64,000 nt of DNA from contig ML978121.1 in the NCBI GenBank assembly GCA_010015805.1, forward strand, positions 248,001 to 312,000. Reading direction: 5' to 3'. Origin of the DNA: Rhizodiscina lignyota. Lineage: Eukaryota; Ascomycota; Dothideomycetes; Aulographales; Rhizodiscinaceae. Positions 63,548-64,000 of this stretch are shown here, piece by piece (the stretch's first letter is position 1; the number at the start of each line of letters is the position of its first letter). Position numbers and translations under genes: made by a program. A model generated the notes under the pieces. The model did not search any database, was not told the origin of the DNA, and saw nothing but the letters and a program-made list of their open reading frames with translations.

Positions 63548-64000
63548 ATGGCAAAGAAACGAAAACAAAAGCCTCGGATGGTGATGAGGTATGACTTAAG
63601 ACCTCGAAAAGATGGTGCCATCGTCAAGGTCAAGCCCAGAAAGGTAAGGGAGAAGCTTCCTTCCGAATTTACATTTCACCTTTCAGATTAGCTGATAGAA
63701 GGCTTAGAAAAGATGTCAATTCTGCGTGGACATGCGGAAATTCGTGGAAACTCCCGCGGACAAGTCTCGGTGTATCGAACTAGGATCAATCGACGCGGTT
63801 GCGAAATCATCACATTGCAAGAACCACTACAAGTTCCTAGCCGAACTCCTTAAATTAGATCCGGTCAAGCACGGTTTCGAGGCATTTACAATGTCATCTT
63901 GGTTGGAATCGACTACGAAATCTTCAATCGTTGCGTTCACTGCCAGGGGTACCGCCGTCAGCGGTTCAACTTTAACAGAGCCACTTTCCCGATCCTCGCC
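63548..64000 (+). CDS. Small basic cysteine-bearing protein, 5' part only
   Basis: The gene runs off the right edge. Exon 1 is 63548-63643 (32 codons, MAKKRKQKPRMVMRYDLRP..). A 64-base intron (GTAAGG..CTTAG, with CTGAT upstream of the acceptor) leads to exon 2 from 63708, open to the end of the window (97 codons). The joined protein has a very basic N-terminus like a nuclear localisation signal. RCQFC follows at about 34-38, then SRCIELGS and SHCKNHYKFLAELLKL, so C-x2-C and C-x2-H pairs could bind zinc. The remainder turns Ser/Thr-rich. I do not recognise the family. The model rests on splice sites and frame alone. Confidence 0.6.

Overview
This is nuclear DNA of a filamentous ascomycete (Pezizomycotina). 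The short GT...AG introns of about 48-100 bases, the single-copy eukaryotic housekeeping genes (UTP10, NRDE2, PRP18, MTW1, PAB1, TFIP11/NTR1, COQ3, ERG27) and fungus-only families (HET domain, HeLo-like/fungal N-terminal domain, LPRELRD F-box-like proteins) all point that way. A Dothideomycete is my best guess from the feel of the proteins, but that is inference. Exon joins given here were worked out by hand from splice sites and reading frame. Every spliced coding sequence reported adds up to a whole number of codons, except the gene cut by the right edge.

Layout. 1-3124: no supportable gene. 3125-8920 (-) UTP10 and 9265-12519 (+) NRDE2 form a divergent RNA-processing pair sharing a 344-base promoter. 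12520-17945 is gene-poor; its one gene is a 66-residue cysteine-rich protein in three short exons (16365-16675). 17946-19547 (+) is ERG27 (sterol synthesis). 21730-23538 (+) is a centrosomin-motif coiled-coil protein with a long pyrimidine-rich leader. 24153-26549 (-) is an uncharacterised fungal N-terminal-domain protein, divergent from an amino-acid permease at 27528-29581 (+). 30305-31399 (+) is PRP18, followed by a degenerate tandem repeat and a small cysteine-cluster protein (32040-32645, -). 33972-35231 (-) is the kinetochore protein MTW1 and 35936-38595 (-) is PAB1. 39583-40559 (+) is an F-box-like protein. 41722-43426 (+) is a putative type II membrane glycosyltransferase. 44188-45560 (-) is a KCNAB-type aldo-keto reductase, divergent from a PAP2 lipid phosphatase (46606-47952, +). 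48473-49525 (-) is COQ3.

The most accessory-looking part is 49.6-55.1 kb. It holds a HET-domain gene, an AT-rich island that looks repeat-induced-point-mutated, and a three-exon gene with a HeLo-like N-terminus and a long disordered tail. Nonself recognition or programmed cell death is a reasonable hypothesis for it. The housekeeping order resumes with a 1222-residue disordered protein (55504-59172, -), divergent from the G-patch splicing factor TFIP11/NTR1 (59563-61824, +). A further gene enters at 63548 and runs off the right edge.

RNA processing and translation are over-represented (rRNA processing, nuclear RNA silencing/exosome, two spliceosome factors, poly(A) binding). I take this as chance clustering of housekeeping genes, not a system. 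I saw no tRNA, rRNA, CRISPR or intact transposon, but I could not run covariance or homology searches.
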